Assembly: GCA_002368155.1 (NCBI GenBank)
Contig: AP018183.1
Span: 1-64,000, forward strand
Length of the DNA stretch: 64,000 nt
Direction: 5' to 3'
Origin: Nostoc carneum NIES-2107
GTDB taxonomy: Bacteria; Cyanobacteriota; Cyanobacteriia; Cyanobacteriales; Nostocaceae
Under the pieces are notes generated by a model. That model had not been told where the DNA came from. It worked only from the letters and a program-made list of their open reading frames with translations, and made no database searches. Both the position numbers and the translations under genes were made by a program. This document shows, one piece after another, positions 8,258 to 16,853 of this stretch. Positions within the stretch are counted from its first letter, which is position 1; each line of letters begins with the position of its first letter.

Positions 8258-9739
8258 ATGAAGATTCCAAAAGCATGGATATTTCTTCTGGTTGTCATTA
8301 GTTATATTATTTATAGTATTGCTGCACAAGCTACAATCAACACATTTGGTGGCAATTTACCGACTCGAATTGTAGAAGTTGCAAATCCTCAGTCTCGACT
8401 AAGAGCTACTAAAGTTTTGCTCCCAGACTGGAGCCGTATTTCTCTGTCCCAGCTACCAGGTATCAGTCAATCTGGTGCAATTGATGGCAGTCCATACAGC
8501 CAAACACTGGGTTATGACTTGAGTCGCAGTTGGAATGTAGGTATGACTCCTGACCAATATTTGAAGTTAGGAGATATCAGTGAAGCATTACAGGCAGAGG
8601 AGTTTTCTTTGCAGGTGATCGCTCTACGCACAGCACCAGAGGCAAATACAGATATTAACAGTATAGATTTCAACAAAATTACCTTGGGTAAATTTCCTCT
8701 GATTGGGGAGCAGACATTGAGGCATTTAGCTCAGGTTGTTCCAGACTTAGCTAACACACAAGTAAACAATATTACACCTGTTAACACATTACTAAAATCT
8801 CAAGGAATTGTCGCATCTAATTTAACACTAGCTCAGGTACTCACACAGTATGAAGTTGGGCAAATGAAGTTGGGAGAAATCGACTTGTCAAAGTTTTCTA
8901 TTTCTTCAATTCCTAACTTAGATGCAGTACAGCTACAACAATTTACAGGCTGGATGAATAGCAATGTTTCGGATATTCCTGGTTTGGGACAAGTACCTTT
9001 AGGGTCAATGCCTAATCCCATCACTGAAATTGGTAGCTTAGTAATGCGGATTGATGTAGTTTATGGGCCAGCAGAAAACCGCCGTAACAATACGATTTCT
9101 GGTTCAGATGTGCAAGGGTTTTCTGTGCCTTGTACTAAAAAAGACTGCGCTTACTTAGAATTGGATGATTTGGAAAATGCAGGCCGTAGCGATCGCAGTA
9201 AGTTAGAAGGAAAGCAGTGGATTTCCGGTAAATACCAAGAAGTCGAGGGCGGGCAGGGTATCCTGAAAGCAGTGAATAACGGTCGGGAACCAACAGGAAG
9301 GCTACCGTTTGGTAAAGCTTTTAAGGTGGTGGTAATGGAGCCGAATGAAACTACTGATACGGTAGATACGGCTTTGTTCTTTCGGTTCTGTGCTTGGCGA
9401 ATGGGTTGTACACCTTATTTTATCGGGCCTGTTCCCTTTTTCAGCTACAAGGTTAACTCCTTGATGTTTGTAGGCAATTTGAGCGAACAGAGGACAAATA
9501 CTGCGTATGCTCCAGTTCGAGCGACAAGAGAGCCTCAAGCTAGCGCTACCAACGGTACTGGAGTAACAGAGAAGATTAATCCATGTACGTTTAGTAATGA
9601 TAGTAAATCGATAACAGGTCAATCATTCTCCGGTATTGATTTGCGATTGCCTCCGGCAGTGCGCTTGGCGCAATCGCTCTTAAATGCAATTGGGGAAACT
9701 GAGAGCGCTAGAACACCGATTCAGTATTCGGAATCATGA
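8258..9739 (+). CDS. Exported transfer-associated protein, 5' part of a MITE-split gene
   Basis: A 493-residue frame with an N-terminal signal or anchor (residues 5-23, AWIFLLVVISYIIYSIAAQA). An extracytoplasmic region follows with repeated Leu/Ile-rich units (LGEIDLSKFSISSIP) and a conserved-looking segment near residues 260-400 with paired cysteines (VPCTKKDC; FCAWRMGC). The last 10 codons derive from a MITE at 9711-9841. Removing the MITE and one TA joins codons GAG AGC GCT to AGT AGC AAG in frame with the ORF ending at 10376, giving about 661 residues. The intact product would be an exported protein with a C-terminal lysozyme-like domain, perhaps a conjugation cell-wall enzyme. Confidence 0.75.
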   Translation: MKIPKAWIFLLVVISYIIYSIAAQATINTFGGNLPTRIVEVANPQSRLRATKVLLPDWSRISLSQLPGISQSGAIDGSPYSQTLGYDLSRSWNVGMTPDQYLKLGDISEALQAEEFSLQVIALRTAPEANTDINSIDFNKITLGKFPLIGEQTLRHLAQVVPDLANTQVNNITPVNTLLKSQGIVASNLTLAQVLTQYEVGQMKLGEIDLSKFSISSIPNLDAVQLQQFTGWMNSNVSDIPGLGQVPLGSMPNPITEIGSLVMRIDVVYGPAENRRNNTISGSDVQGFSVPCTKKDCAYLELDDLENAGRSDRSKLEGKQWISGKYQEVEGGQGILKAVNNGREPTGRLPFGKAFKVVVMEPNETTDTVDTALFFRFCAWRMGCTPYFIGPVPFFSYKVNSLMFVGNLSEQRTNTAYAPVRATREPQASATNGTGVTEKINPCTFSNDSKSITGQSFSGIDLRLPPAVRLAQSLLNAIGETESARTPIQYSES

Positions 9740-9841
9740 CGAAAAAACCAGGTTTCATGAGTCGTAACAAGGAATGTTTCGTTGTAAAAGACGTTAAAAC
9801 AGGGGTTTTCAGTCTCGTCTTTTATTAGTGAATCGGTGTTC
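9711..9841. mobile_element. 131-bp MITE with TA target duplication, splitting a gene
   Basis: Perfect 12-bp inverted ends gaacaccgattc (9711-9722) and gaatcggtgttc (9830-9841) are flanked by TA at 9709-9710 and 9842-9843. Precise loss of the element and one TA restores one 662-codon frame from 8258 to 10376. Confidence 0.85.
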
Positions 9842-10376
9842 TAGTAGCAAGGATTACAAAGCAGTTGGCGTATATTCCTGTACTGATAGAGGTTCAAATT
9901 GTGGTCGCGCTCTCGGTCGCTACCAGTTCATGAGTTATAACCCCTATGTAGTGCAGTTAATTGCTGCCAAGCCTGGAGGTCAAGAGTTCCTGAATCAAGT
10001 CAAGCAAAGGCATCAACCAACAGAGGCTGAACTATTTGAGTTTTTTCCGACTGCTGACCAAGATAGGGCGTTTATGGCTGATATGGCTAACAAAATTCAA
10101 GTAACACAAGAGCAAATCGATCCGGCTACAGGACAGCCATTTACGGGCGAACGCCTAATTGAACGAGTGGCTCAAAAGCATTTTGGTGGTGATTACAGCA
10201 AAGTGGATGGAAATGGCTCAGATGCCCTTGGCCGTCTCAGTCTCAAAGATTACGGCAAAAGCACTTTAGCTCGTTATCGCAATAACAGTAATAGCGAGAA
10301 CGGAAGCTTAACCTGCTCTCCTAATGTAACTTATAGCTACATCAGCACTGCTAAAAATACTGAAAATGGGAGGTAG
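9828..10376 (+). CDS. Lysozyme/transglycosylase-like domain, 3' part of the MITE-split gene
   Basis: A 182-residue frame opening with a GTG inside the MITE; residues after about 5 are the downstream half of the gene starting at 8258. It carries YSCTDRGSNCGRALGRYQFM, which resembles the G-x-YQF core of muramidase-like domains that cleave peptidoglycan. The catalytic glutamate of a classical lytic transglycosylase is not obvious. It may be expressed separately without a signal peptide, or be dead. The next gene starts four bases after its stop. Confidence 0.65.
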   Translation: MNRCSSSKDYKAVGVYSCTDRGSNCGRALGRYQFMSYNPYVVQLIAAKPGGQEFLNQVKQRHQPTEAELFEFFPTADQDRAFMADMANKIQVTQEQIDPATGQPFTGERLIERVAQKHFGGDYSKVDGNGSDALGRLSLKDYGKSTLARYRNNSNSENGSLTCSPNVTYSYISTAKNTENGR

Positions 10377-10379
10377 AGT

Positions 10380-11108
10380 ATGACAGATTTATCTAAAACC
10401 TCTATTACGTCAGCCCATGAGATAAAAGAAATACTTGATACTGATACCAATTCAAAAAAACACCTTGGACAAACAGCGCAAGGCAAGGAAGTTGATTCTT
10501 CCTCTGGCTCCTTTACTCAGTCTCAACCACTGAGGACAACTGGGTATGAATTACCAGCACCTCCTATGAGGGTACGCTACTGGATTCATTGGTTTCGCAT
10601 TGGCTTGGGCATCTTTTTGTTGCTGTCAGTTTTTATTAGCTTAGGAGGCTGTAGCTTAAATGCGGCAACCGTTAATTGGAATAAAGCTACTAATTTTGTG
10701 TCTACTTCAGTAATTGAACAGGTAATTGTAGAAAATACAGCGTTAAATGCCAAAGCATCTGCTAAAAATATACTGGCTTGGAGTGTGGAAGGAAAAGACG
10801 GCAGGTTGGCAGTTTTCAACTTTAATACGCCTGATGTCTGCGGTGCTTTGGGATGTCTGTATACTGGTTACTGGGTCAGAAAGGACAAACCAATCACTCA
10901 GGTATTCTTGAGTTACTTGAATCCCAATCTGCCACCAGGTAAGCATTTATTGGAGGTGGGAGAGAACCGAGGTCAGGCATTATCGTGCATTAAGGTACTG
11001 CAAACCGAGCAAGAGCAGCTACGTCAATTGAATTTTTGTTTCAATGGCACTGGCTATCAACTTGCTGATAGTCAGCTTTTTACAAGGCGTGAAAATTCTC
11101 AAAGTTGA
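10380..11108 (+). CDS. Membrane-anchored transfer-type protein, unknown function
   Basis: A 242-residue protein. About 75 hydrophilic residues precede one membrane segment at about 76-97 (IGLGIFLLLSVFISLGGCSL). The C-terminal 145 residues are predicted outside the cytoplasm, with cysteines at VCGALGC, LSCIK and NFCFNG. It follows the split transglycosylase gene by three bases, so the two were probably co-transcribed. The topology resembles type IV secretion assembly factors, but no family was recognised. Confidence 0.6.
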   Translation: MTDLSKTSITSAHEIKEILDTDTNSKKHLGQTAQGKEVDSSSGSFTQSQPLRTTGYELPAPPMRVRYWIHWFRIGLGIFLLLSVFISLGGCSLNAATVNWNKATNFVSTSVIEQVIVENTALNAKASAKNILAWSVEGKDGRLAVFNFNTPDVCGALGCLYTGYWVRKDKPITQVFLSYLNPNLPPGKHLLEVGENRGQALSCIKVLQTEQEQLRQLNFCFNGTGYQLADSQLFTRRENSQS

Positions 11109-11240
11109 TCACTCAAAATCTAGAAGAAAACTCTGCCGTAGTCTTCTTGCCTACAGCAGGGTATTTTCATCGGAAGTCGGCGGAAAACTCCGATCCGTGG
11201 GTAGAGTGTTTCATGTGACATACTCTATAGTTGCATTGGG

Positions 11241-12329
11241 CTATTCCTCATCATCTAGTTCCTCGTTGTTCTCAAAATCATCGTCTAAATCAGCTTCCAA
11301 ATCGTCGGTTTCATCGAGGAAGTCGTCATCGTCAATAAGTTGAATTTTTCGAGGTGGCTTGGTTGCTGGTTTGGATTTACGAACGCTTTGAGTTTTGTTC
11401 TTATTCTTATTTGGTGGCAATACTTCCACATCTCGTGATACCGATTCTCCTGGTAAAGCTGGTAGGGATTGAGGTTCATTAAAACCAGCGATCGCATCAT
11501 GTTGTTGCCAAATTAGAGTTTTAGCTGTGGGTTTACCCAAATACAGTTGCGGCAGATTTTCAACTGTTGGTTTAGTATAAGCTACAGTTTTGCAACAGTT
11601 ATGTTTATTTTTACCTTCACCTTCTTTAATTGCTTTAAACTCAACTTCTAGCACACCTAAACTCCGCCATTTATCACTTTTACCACTAAATGGCACTTGG
11701 AAATAATCAGCGAAGGTTTTCTCTAATGAACGGTAAAACTCCTCACGTACTGATTTAAAACTCCAGAGAGCCACATTTTTAAATCGGACTACAACAGGAA
11801 TAGTATGTAATGGCTGATTCCTATCATCAAGAAACATGAGTGCGTGTTCAGAACACACATCCATTGTTTTCTTGTCAAGACTATGTCTGTAATCTTCATA
11901 AAATCCGACGAAAGAACCACCCACTTCTTCAACATCTGATTTATAGCGGATATATTCTGGTGCAAAAGCTAAAACTAGTAACCGACATTCAGTAATTAAT
12001 AGTCCGGTGACATCTTCAGTCAAAGTGACGGTAGTTAGGTCATCTTCTTTTGGTATTTCAATCCAACCAGCTTTTTCTAACTGGTCTTCTGGAATCAAAA
12101 GTCCAGCAGGTTTATCGTTAACGACAATACCATAGGGAAGAATAGGTTTGCGAACTTGGTTATAATTATCATTGAAAAGTTCTGGATCTATTTCAAATTC
12201 GCTTTCTTCAAAGTCATAATCATCAGTATCAGTTGTTCTAGCTTGACCACCTTTAGGTTTGTCAGCAGCAGTTTTGGCAGTAGATTGATGGGGGCGATTA
12301 GAGTCGTTTGTAACTTTTGATTTAACCAT
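11241..12329 (-). CDS. Cyanobacterial plasmid protein with acidic tail
   Basis: A 362-residue protein. An acidic N-terminal segment (DTDDYDFEESEFEIDPELF, about 30-52) precedes a globular core of about 200 residues (YGIVVNDKPAGLLIPEDQLEKA; RLLVLAFAPEYIRYKSDVEE). A basic linker (NKNKNKTQSVRKSKPATKPP) and a strongly acidic C-terminus of about 40 residues follow. The layout, globular core plus acidic tail, resembles single-stranded-DNA-binding or recombination-mediator proteins of plasmids; that is only analogy. Function unknown. Confidence 0.6.
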   Translation of the reverse strand: MVKSKVTNDSNRPHQSTAKTAADKPKGGQARTTDTDDYDFEESEFEIDPELFNDNYNQVRKPILPYGIVVNDKPAGLLIPEDQLEKAGWIEIPKEDDLTTVTLTEDVTGLLITECRLLVLAFAPEYIRYKSDVEEVGGSFVGFYEDYRHSLDKKTMDVCSEHALMFLDDRNQPLHTIPVVVRFKNVALWSFKSVREEFYRSLEKTFADYFQVPFSGKSDKWRSLGVLEVEFKAIKEGEGKNKHNCCKTVAYTKPTVENLPQLYLGKPTAKTLIWQQHDAIAGFNEPQSLPALPGESVSRDVEVLPPNKNKNKTQSVRKSKPATKPPRKIQLIDDDDFLDETDDLEADLDDDFENNEELDDEE

Positions 12330-12511
12330 TGGACTGCATAAATATGATTGTCCAAAGCATGAGGCGTTAGCCTCTCAGTGTTTATCAAGAATGACCCCAG
12401 CCAGATGTTAGACATAAAGCTTGCATATTCAGTGATATTGAACGTTCACTATTAAGTGTTAACTGTCAAGTGCGATCGCTTTCCTTAGTACTATTTCGCT
12501 TAATCTCTATG

Positions 12512-13429
12512 CTAAATTAAGCGACAGACTGCTAAAAATTCGCGTAAGACAGCAGAAGAATTATCAGATCGCCAAGCAGCTACAATCTTTAGCATTGGAG
12601 TCGGTTCTTGAATCCCTCGATAAACAACTCCCTGACGTTCTATCGTTTTCACATTAGCAGGCAGCAAACTGATCCCAAGCCCTCCAGCAACTAAGCTCAG
12701 AATTGTCAACATCAAAGTAGCTTCTTGCGTCACTTGGGGAACAAAACCGACTTTCTGACACAAACTAACAATTTGCTGGTACAAACTATAGGACAGATGG
12801 GAAGGTGGTAGGATAAAGGACTCATGGGCAAGAGATTGTAAAGAAATTTCTGCCTGAGCAGCCAGAGGATGGTTTGATGGTAGAACCAAAACTAAAGACT
12901 CTTCCTTAATTGCCTCAACATATAATCCTGTGTCTTGGTGATTCAAAGCTGACCAGTGCATCAAGCCAATATCAATTTGTTGGGTTTCCAGCCCCTTAAT
13001 TAAACTGTAAGCAGTGTGTTCTTGTAAAACAAGTTTGACATTGGGGAAGTTAGTACGAAACTTGATCAAAAGACTGGGGAGAACGCTATTAGAAACTGAG
13101 CTATTGAATCCAACTATTAATCGTCCAACCTTTCCCTGACTAGTGAGTGTTGCTGTCTCAATGGCATGGTCAACTTGAGCTAGGATTAAACGGGCTTCTT
13201 TGAGAAACTCAAGTCCTGCTTCCGTAAGCCGTAGTGGGCGTTTCTTACGGTCAAATAGTGTGACATTACCTAATTTTTTTTCTAAGTCTTTTATTTTATC
13301 GCTGAGATTAGGCTGAGCTATGTGCAATTGTTCCGCCACCTCACTAATGCTACAGTTTTCTTTCTCAGCCACAGCAATAAAGTAGCGTAAGTCTTGTAAT
13401 TCAACATTATGTCCGCGTTGAAGTGCCAT
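12512..13429 (-). CDS. LysR-family transcriptional regulator
   Basis: A 305-residue LysR-type regulator. The N-terminal winged HTH spans about residues 8-67 (ISEVAEQLHIAQPNLSDKIKD), and a substrate-binding effector domain spans 95-300 (GRLIVGFNSSVSNSVLPSLL). It is divergent from the aspartoacylase gene with a 117-bp AT-rich gap, the classic arrangement for a LysR protein controlling its neighbour. The ligand is unknown, but an N-acetyl amino acid is a reasonable guess from context. Confidence 0.9.
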   Translation of the reverse strand: MALQRGHNVELQDLRYFIAVAEKENCSISEVAEQLHIAQPNLSDKIKDLEKKLGNVTLFDRKKRPLRLTEAGLEFLKEARLILAQVDHAIETATLTSQGKVGRLIVGFNSSVSNSVLPSLLIKFRTNFPNVKLVLQEHTAYSLIKGLETQQIDIGLMHWSALNHQDTGLYVEAIKEESLVLVLPSNHPLAAQAEISLQSLAHESFILPPSHLSYSLYQQIVSLCQKVGFVPQVTQEATLMLTILSLVAGGLGISLLPANVKTIERQGVVYRGIQEPTPMLKIVAAWRSDNSSAVLREFLAVCRLI

Positions 13430-13546
13430 TGAGCATTAATTTATCGATAATATATGATTTTTTATATAATATTATCGCCAATATATACTAGCGGTGAATT
13501 TAACTTTCCTTTAAGCTGAAGTCAACATCATAAAGGAGAAAAATTT
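13430..13546. promoter_or_regulatory. Divergent LysR/aspartoacylase control region
   Basis: AT-rich gap between divergent starts, holding an imperfect inverted repeat cgataatatat (about 13445) against ataatattatcg (about 13463-13474). LysR sites are often such T-N11-A dyads. The sequence aaaggagaaaa just before 13547 is a strong ribosome-binding site for the plus-strand gene. Confidence 0.45.
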
Positions 13547-14422
13547 ATGTCTCATTCACCCATCAAAAAGGTCGCTCTTGTTGGTGGAACTCATGGAAAC
13601 GAACTGACAGGAATTTTTCTAGTCAAGAAGTACGAACAAAACTCTCATCTAATTAGGCGCGACAGCTTTGAAATCTTAACTTTATTAGCAAATACTCAAG
13701 CGATTGCGGCAGGAACGAGGTATATAGATACTGACCTTAATCGCTGCTTTAAACCTCAAGATTTACAAAATCCTCAGCTGATAAATTATGAGCAATTGCT
13801 GGCTAAACAAATTGCTTATACTATTAGTCAGTCAAAGATTGATTTAATTATTGATTTGCATAGTACAACCTCTAACATGGGTCTGACAGTGATTTTGCAC
13901 AATCATCATCCCTACTTGTTAAATTTGGCTGCTTATTTAAATAAGATAAATCCTTTAGTTAAAGTTTTGCAATACCCACTGAATCAAGACCATCCTTACT
14001 TGAGAAATCTCTGTAAATTGGGTTTTGCGATCGAAGTGGGTGCAGTCGCTCAAGGAGTTTTACAAGCTGATATTTTTGAGCAAACTGAAGCCTTGATTAT
14101 CAATATTTTAGATTACTTGGATCAATATAATCGAGGAGAAATTGTATCTGTTGATAATAACCTTACCATTTATCGTCAAATGGGGAATATTGACTACCCC
14201 AGAAATGAATCTGGTGAACTGCAAGGGATGATTCATCCGCAACTCCAGTTTCAAGATTATCAGCCACTTGCTCCAGGTGAACCAATGTTTTTGACTTTTG
14301 ACGGACAGACTATTACTTACGAAGGTGAATCAACTGTCTACCCAGTTTTTATTAATGAATCTGCTTATTATGAAAAAAAAATTGCTTTCTATTTAACCCA
14401 AAAGTGTCAAATCACAATCTAG
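13547..14422 (+). CDS. Aspartoacylase (N-acetylaspartate deacylase family)
   Basis: A 291-residue zinc carboxypeptidase-like amidohydrolase. Zinc ligands are visible as His and Glu in VGGTHGNELTG (about 11-20) and His in IIDLHSTTSNMG (about 105). The substrate-binding DTDLNRCF (about 63-70) and the catalytic Glu in FAIEVGAVAQGVL (about 164) are present. It would hydrolyse N-acyl-aspartate to aspartate and the acid. The length fits the family. The start follows a good AAGGAG site. It is metabolic cargo beside transfer genes, probably under the divergent LysR regulator. Confidence 0.88.
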   Translation: MSHSPIKKVALVGGTHGNELTGIFLVKKYEQNSHLIRRDSFEILTLLANTQAIAAGTRYIDTDLNRCFKPQDLQNPQLINYEQLLAKQIAYTISQSKIDLIIDLHSTTSNMGLTVILHNHHPYLLNLAAYLNKINPLVKVLQYPLNQDHPYLRNLCKLGFAIEVGAVAQGVLQADIFEQTEALIINILDYLDQYNRGEIVSVDNNLTIYRQMGNIDYPRNESGELQGMIHPQLQFQDYQPLAPGEPMFLTFDGQTITYEGESTVYPVFINESAYYEKKIAFYLTQKCQITI

Positions 14423-14504
14423 AAACTCTCAAAAATATCCATAAGGTCAATTCCCTAGTTTTGACTTGTAACTAGAATTGCTGGTAAACGCATTCTCCAT
14501 CGCT

Positions 14505-16370
14505 ATGAACCTTTACCAGAAAAATCTACCAGACAGCCATACTATTGCTAACTCGACATTAATTGAAGTCTCATCTTACCCAGCACCCCTAGCCAGTATT
14601 GACTTCGGTAAATTGTTCCAACAGTACAACAACCCCCAAGGCTGGACAATGATGGGTGGATTGCTCTTCGTCTTACTGCTACTGCAAATCAGTGGTACTG
14701 GTAAAGGCAAAATTACTACTGGTAAAGTCTGCGGTGTCAGTGAAAAACTAGCAGCAACTAACCTAGCACTCAAGCAAATCAAGGAACACAAACACAATAA
14801 AGTTACCCTGTGGTCTGGTACTCCTCGCTATTGGGTAAAAGGCAAGTGGCGATCGCTAATTACTAATTTGCAAATTATACTTGGTGCAGCACCTACAGTT
14901 TGGTTTCCCAATGCCGAAAGGGGAACACTGGTAATAGGTGCACCTGGGTCTGGTAAAACCTACTCAACCATAGACCGGATGTTAGAAAGTGCTATGCAGC
15001 AGGGTTTCCCGATTTTACTCTACGACAAGAAGGGCGACCAACTAAGACTCCATGCACCCTTAGCAGCCCGTTATGGTTACAAAGTGCGAGTATTTGCTCC
15101 CGGTGAACCCTTTAGCGGTGTTATTAATCCTTTGGATTATATGCGTGATGCACGCGATGGGGTAATGGCGGGGGAAATTGGACAAGTGATTAACCGCAAT
15201 GCTGCTAGTGGTGGTAAAAGTGATGAGTTCTTTGCTAAAGCCGGGGATTTGTTAGCTAAAGCACTATTGCAATTAGTGAAGGGTTCACCTTACCCAGATA
15301 TGGCGATGCTTTATGCTGTGTTGCGGTTGCCAAAATTGGTGCAGCGTCTTGACCATGCGGTACAGTCAAAAAGGTTGGATGAATGGGTGGCGACTTCGTT
15401 TGTGCAATTTTTGAGTGCCAAGGATGCAGAGAAGACTATTTCTGGGATTTTAACCACAGCAGCCGGGACTTTCTCATCTTTCATCCAAGCTGATTTGCTG
15501 CGGGCATTTATCGGGAAATCGGACATTCCTACTAAGCTTGAAGGTAGAGAGATGGTGGTATTCAAGCTAGATGATGAACGTCGTAGCGTGGTTGGGCCTC
15601 TTTTGGCGGCGGCAATGCACTTGATGATTGTCGGTAATTTAAGCCGTCCCCGCAAAGACCCGTTGATTATTTCTTTGGATGAATTACCATCAATTAAGCT
15701 GGACAGATTACCACAGTGGATTAATGAATATCGTTCCAATGGTGCTTGTTTTATTCTAGGTATCCAAAGTTTAGAGCAACTTTACGATATTTATGGGGAT
15801 AAGATGGGGAGTGCGATCGCTTCTGCTTGTAGTACTCATGTTTTGTTCAATCCTGGTAACTACAAAACGGCTGAGGATTACTCAAAGCGTTACGGTGAGA
15901 AGGAAGTGCTGATTAAAAATCGTACCACAGGGCGATCGCTTGGCGGACAAATGAGCCGTTCAATTAGCTGGAGTGAGAATTTGCAAAAAATGTCTGTCAT
16001 CAGTGCTGACGAAATTTTGAAATTTCCTCAAGGTAAGTGCGTAATTACTAGTCCTGGTTATAGTTCAGAAGGACAAGCTTCTATTCCTTACCCTTTAATT
16101 ATTCCGGTGTCCAAAGCCGATGAAAAACGAGCGCATGATAGTGAGGCTCTTTGGGACACACAAGTTAAACCTGCATTGTCAAGTCAAGTGACAATTCCTG
16201 ATATTAAAACGCTAACACAAGCATTACATGAACGGATTGAGTCAGCAGCGCAGATGTTGCCATTACCAGAAGAAGATGTAGCACCCGCACAGGATTCTAA
16301 CAGTAGCGAACCTGATGTTTTGGACAATTTCCCAGCACGGGTTTATCAAGCTCCAGGATTGCAAGGATAA
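14505..16370 (+). CDS. VirD4/TraG-like coupling ATPase
   Basis: About 621 residues from ATG 14505; the frame also extends to a TTG at 14478. A short hydrophobic segment (WTMMGGLLFVLLLLQISG, about 45-62) anchors the N-terminus. Walker A is GAPGSGKTYS (about 145) and Walker B is LIISLDELPSI (about 386), followed by TraG-like motifs (ISPGYSSEG-type C-terminal strand). Such proteins recruit DNA and relaxase to a type IV secretion channel. No relaxase or VirB genes are inside the window. Confidence 0.85.
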   Translation: MNLYQKNLPDSHTIANSTLIEVSSYPAPLASIDFGKLFQQYNNPQGWTMMGGLLFVLLLLQISGTGKGKITTGKVCGVSEKLAATNLALKQIKEHKHNKVTLWSGTPRYWVKGKWRSLITNLQIILGAAPTVWFPNAERGTLVIGAPGSGKTYSTIDRMLESAMQQGFPILLYDKKGDQLRLHAPLAARYGYKVRVFAPGEPFSGVINPLDYMRDARDGVMAGEIGQVINRNAASGGKSDEFFAKAGDLLAKALLQLVKGSPYPDMAMLYAVLRLPKLVQRLDHAVQSKRLDEWVATSFVQFLSAKDAEKTISGILTTAAGTFSSFIQADLLRAFIGKSDIPTKLEGREMVVFKLDDERRSVVGPLLAAAMHLMIVGNLSRPRKDPLIISLDELPSIKLDRLPQWINEYRSNGACFILGIQSLEQLYDIYGDKMGSAIASACSTHVLFNPGNYKTAEDYSKRYGEKEVLIKNRTTGRSLGGQMSRSISWSENLQKMSVISADEILKFPQGKCVITSPGYSSEGQASIPYPLIIPVSKADEKRAHDSEALWDTQVKPALSSQVTIPDIKTLTQALHERIESAAQMLPLPEEDVAPAQDSNSSEPDVLDNFPARVYQAPGLQG

Positions 16371-16384
16371 GAAGCTGGTAGCTT

Positions 16385-16786
16385 TTAATGCTTCGAGGTG
16401 AATGAGTATTCGTGCCAATCGCTTAGGGGGCGATACCCAATCGCTTGATAAATATGATTGGCTGTGGGATTGGCTAAATCCGCAATGAGAAAACAATGGC
16501 GGCATCCCTGGTCTAGCAGTTGCTCTTGACGTAAATCTTGAGCAATCAACCGCAAGGCATCCATATTCTGGGCTTTGGATAGTATCAATTTTTGGGGTGG
16601 GGTGCGGATGGCAACAGCCAGAATCTCACCACTTGTTTGGACAATTGCTAAATAAGGCTTACCCAGATAACGTTCTGGGTTATGCAACAAGGTATGCGAA
16701 ATACTGAGCAAAACATTATTTTCTACCTGATGCTGGAGTAAGTAAGCCTGTTTGGCAGAAAGATACGTAAAGTTTAAATTTTTTGA
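16385..16786 (-). pseudogene. GNAT acetyltransferase relic with internal deletion
   Basis: The frame is open from about 16786 to 16385 without a clear ATG. The N-terminal part (LNFTYLSAKQAYLLQHQVEN ... GKPYLAIVQTSGEILAVAI) resembles cyanobacterial GNAT proteins of about 280 residues. The end (CFLIADLANPTANHIYQAIGY) is the family's C-terminal acetyl-CoA-binding strand and helix. The roughly 140 residues expected between them are missing, with an abrupt join near LRQEQLLDQG. The deletion is in frame. Confidence 0.6.
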
Positions 16787-16811
16787 CGATTGCTACACAC
16801 AACTTTATGTG
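16783..16811 (+). promoter_or_regulatory. Candidate sigma-70-type promoter for the GTPase cluster
   Basis: TTGACG (16783-16788), a 17-bp spacer and TATGTG (16806-16811) lie 43 bp upstream of the ATG at 16854. The -35 box is good and the -10 box is weak. Confidence 0.35.
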
Positions 16812-16853
16812 GTGTCTGTAGCAAATACTTAAGTAAGAAAATATACTAGTTAA

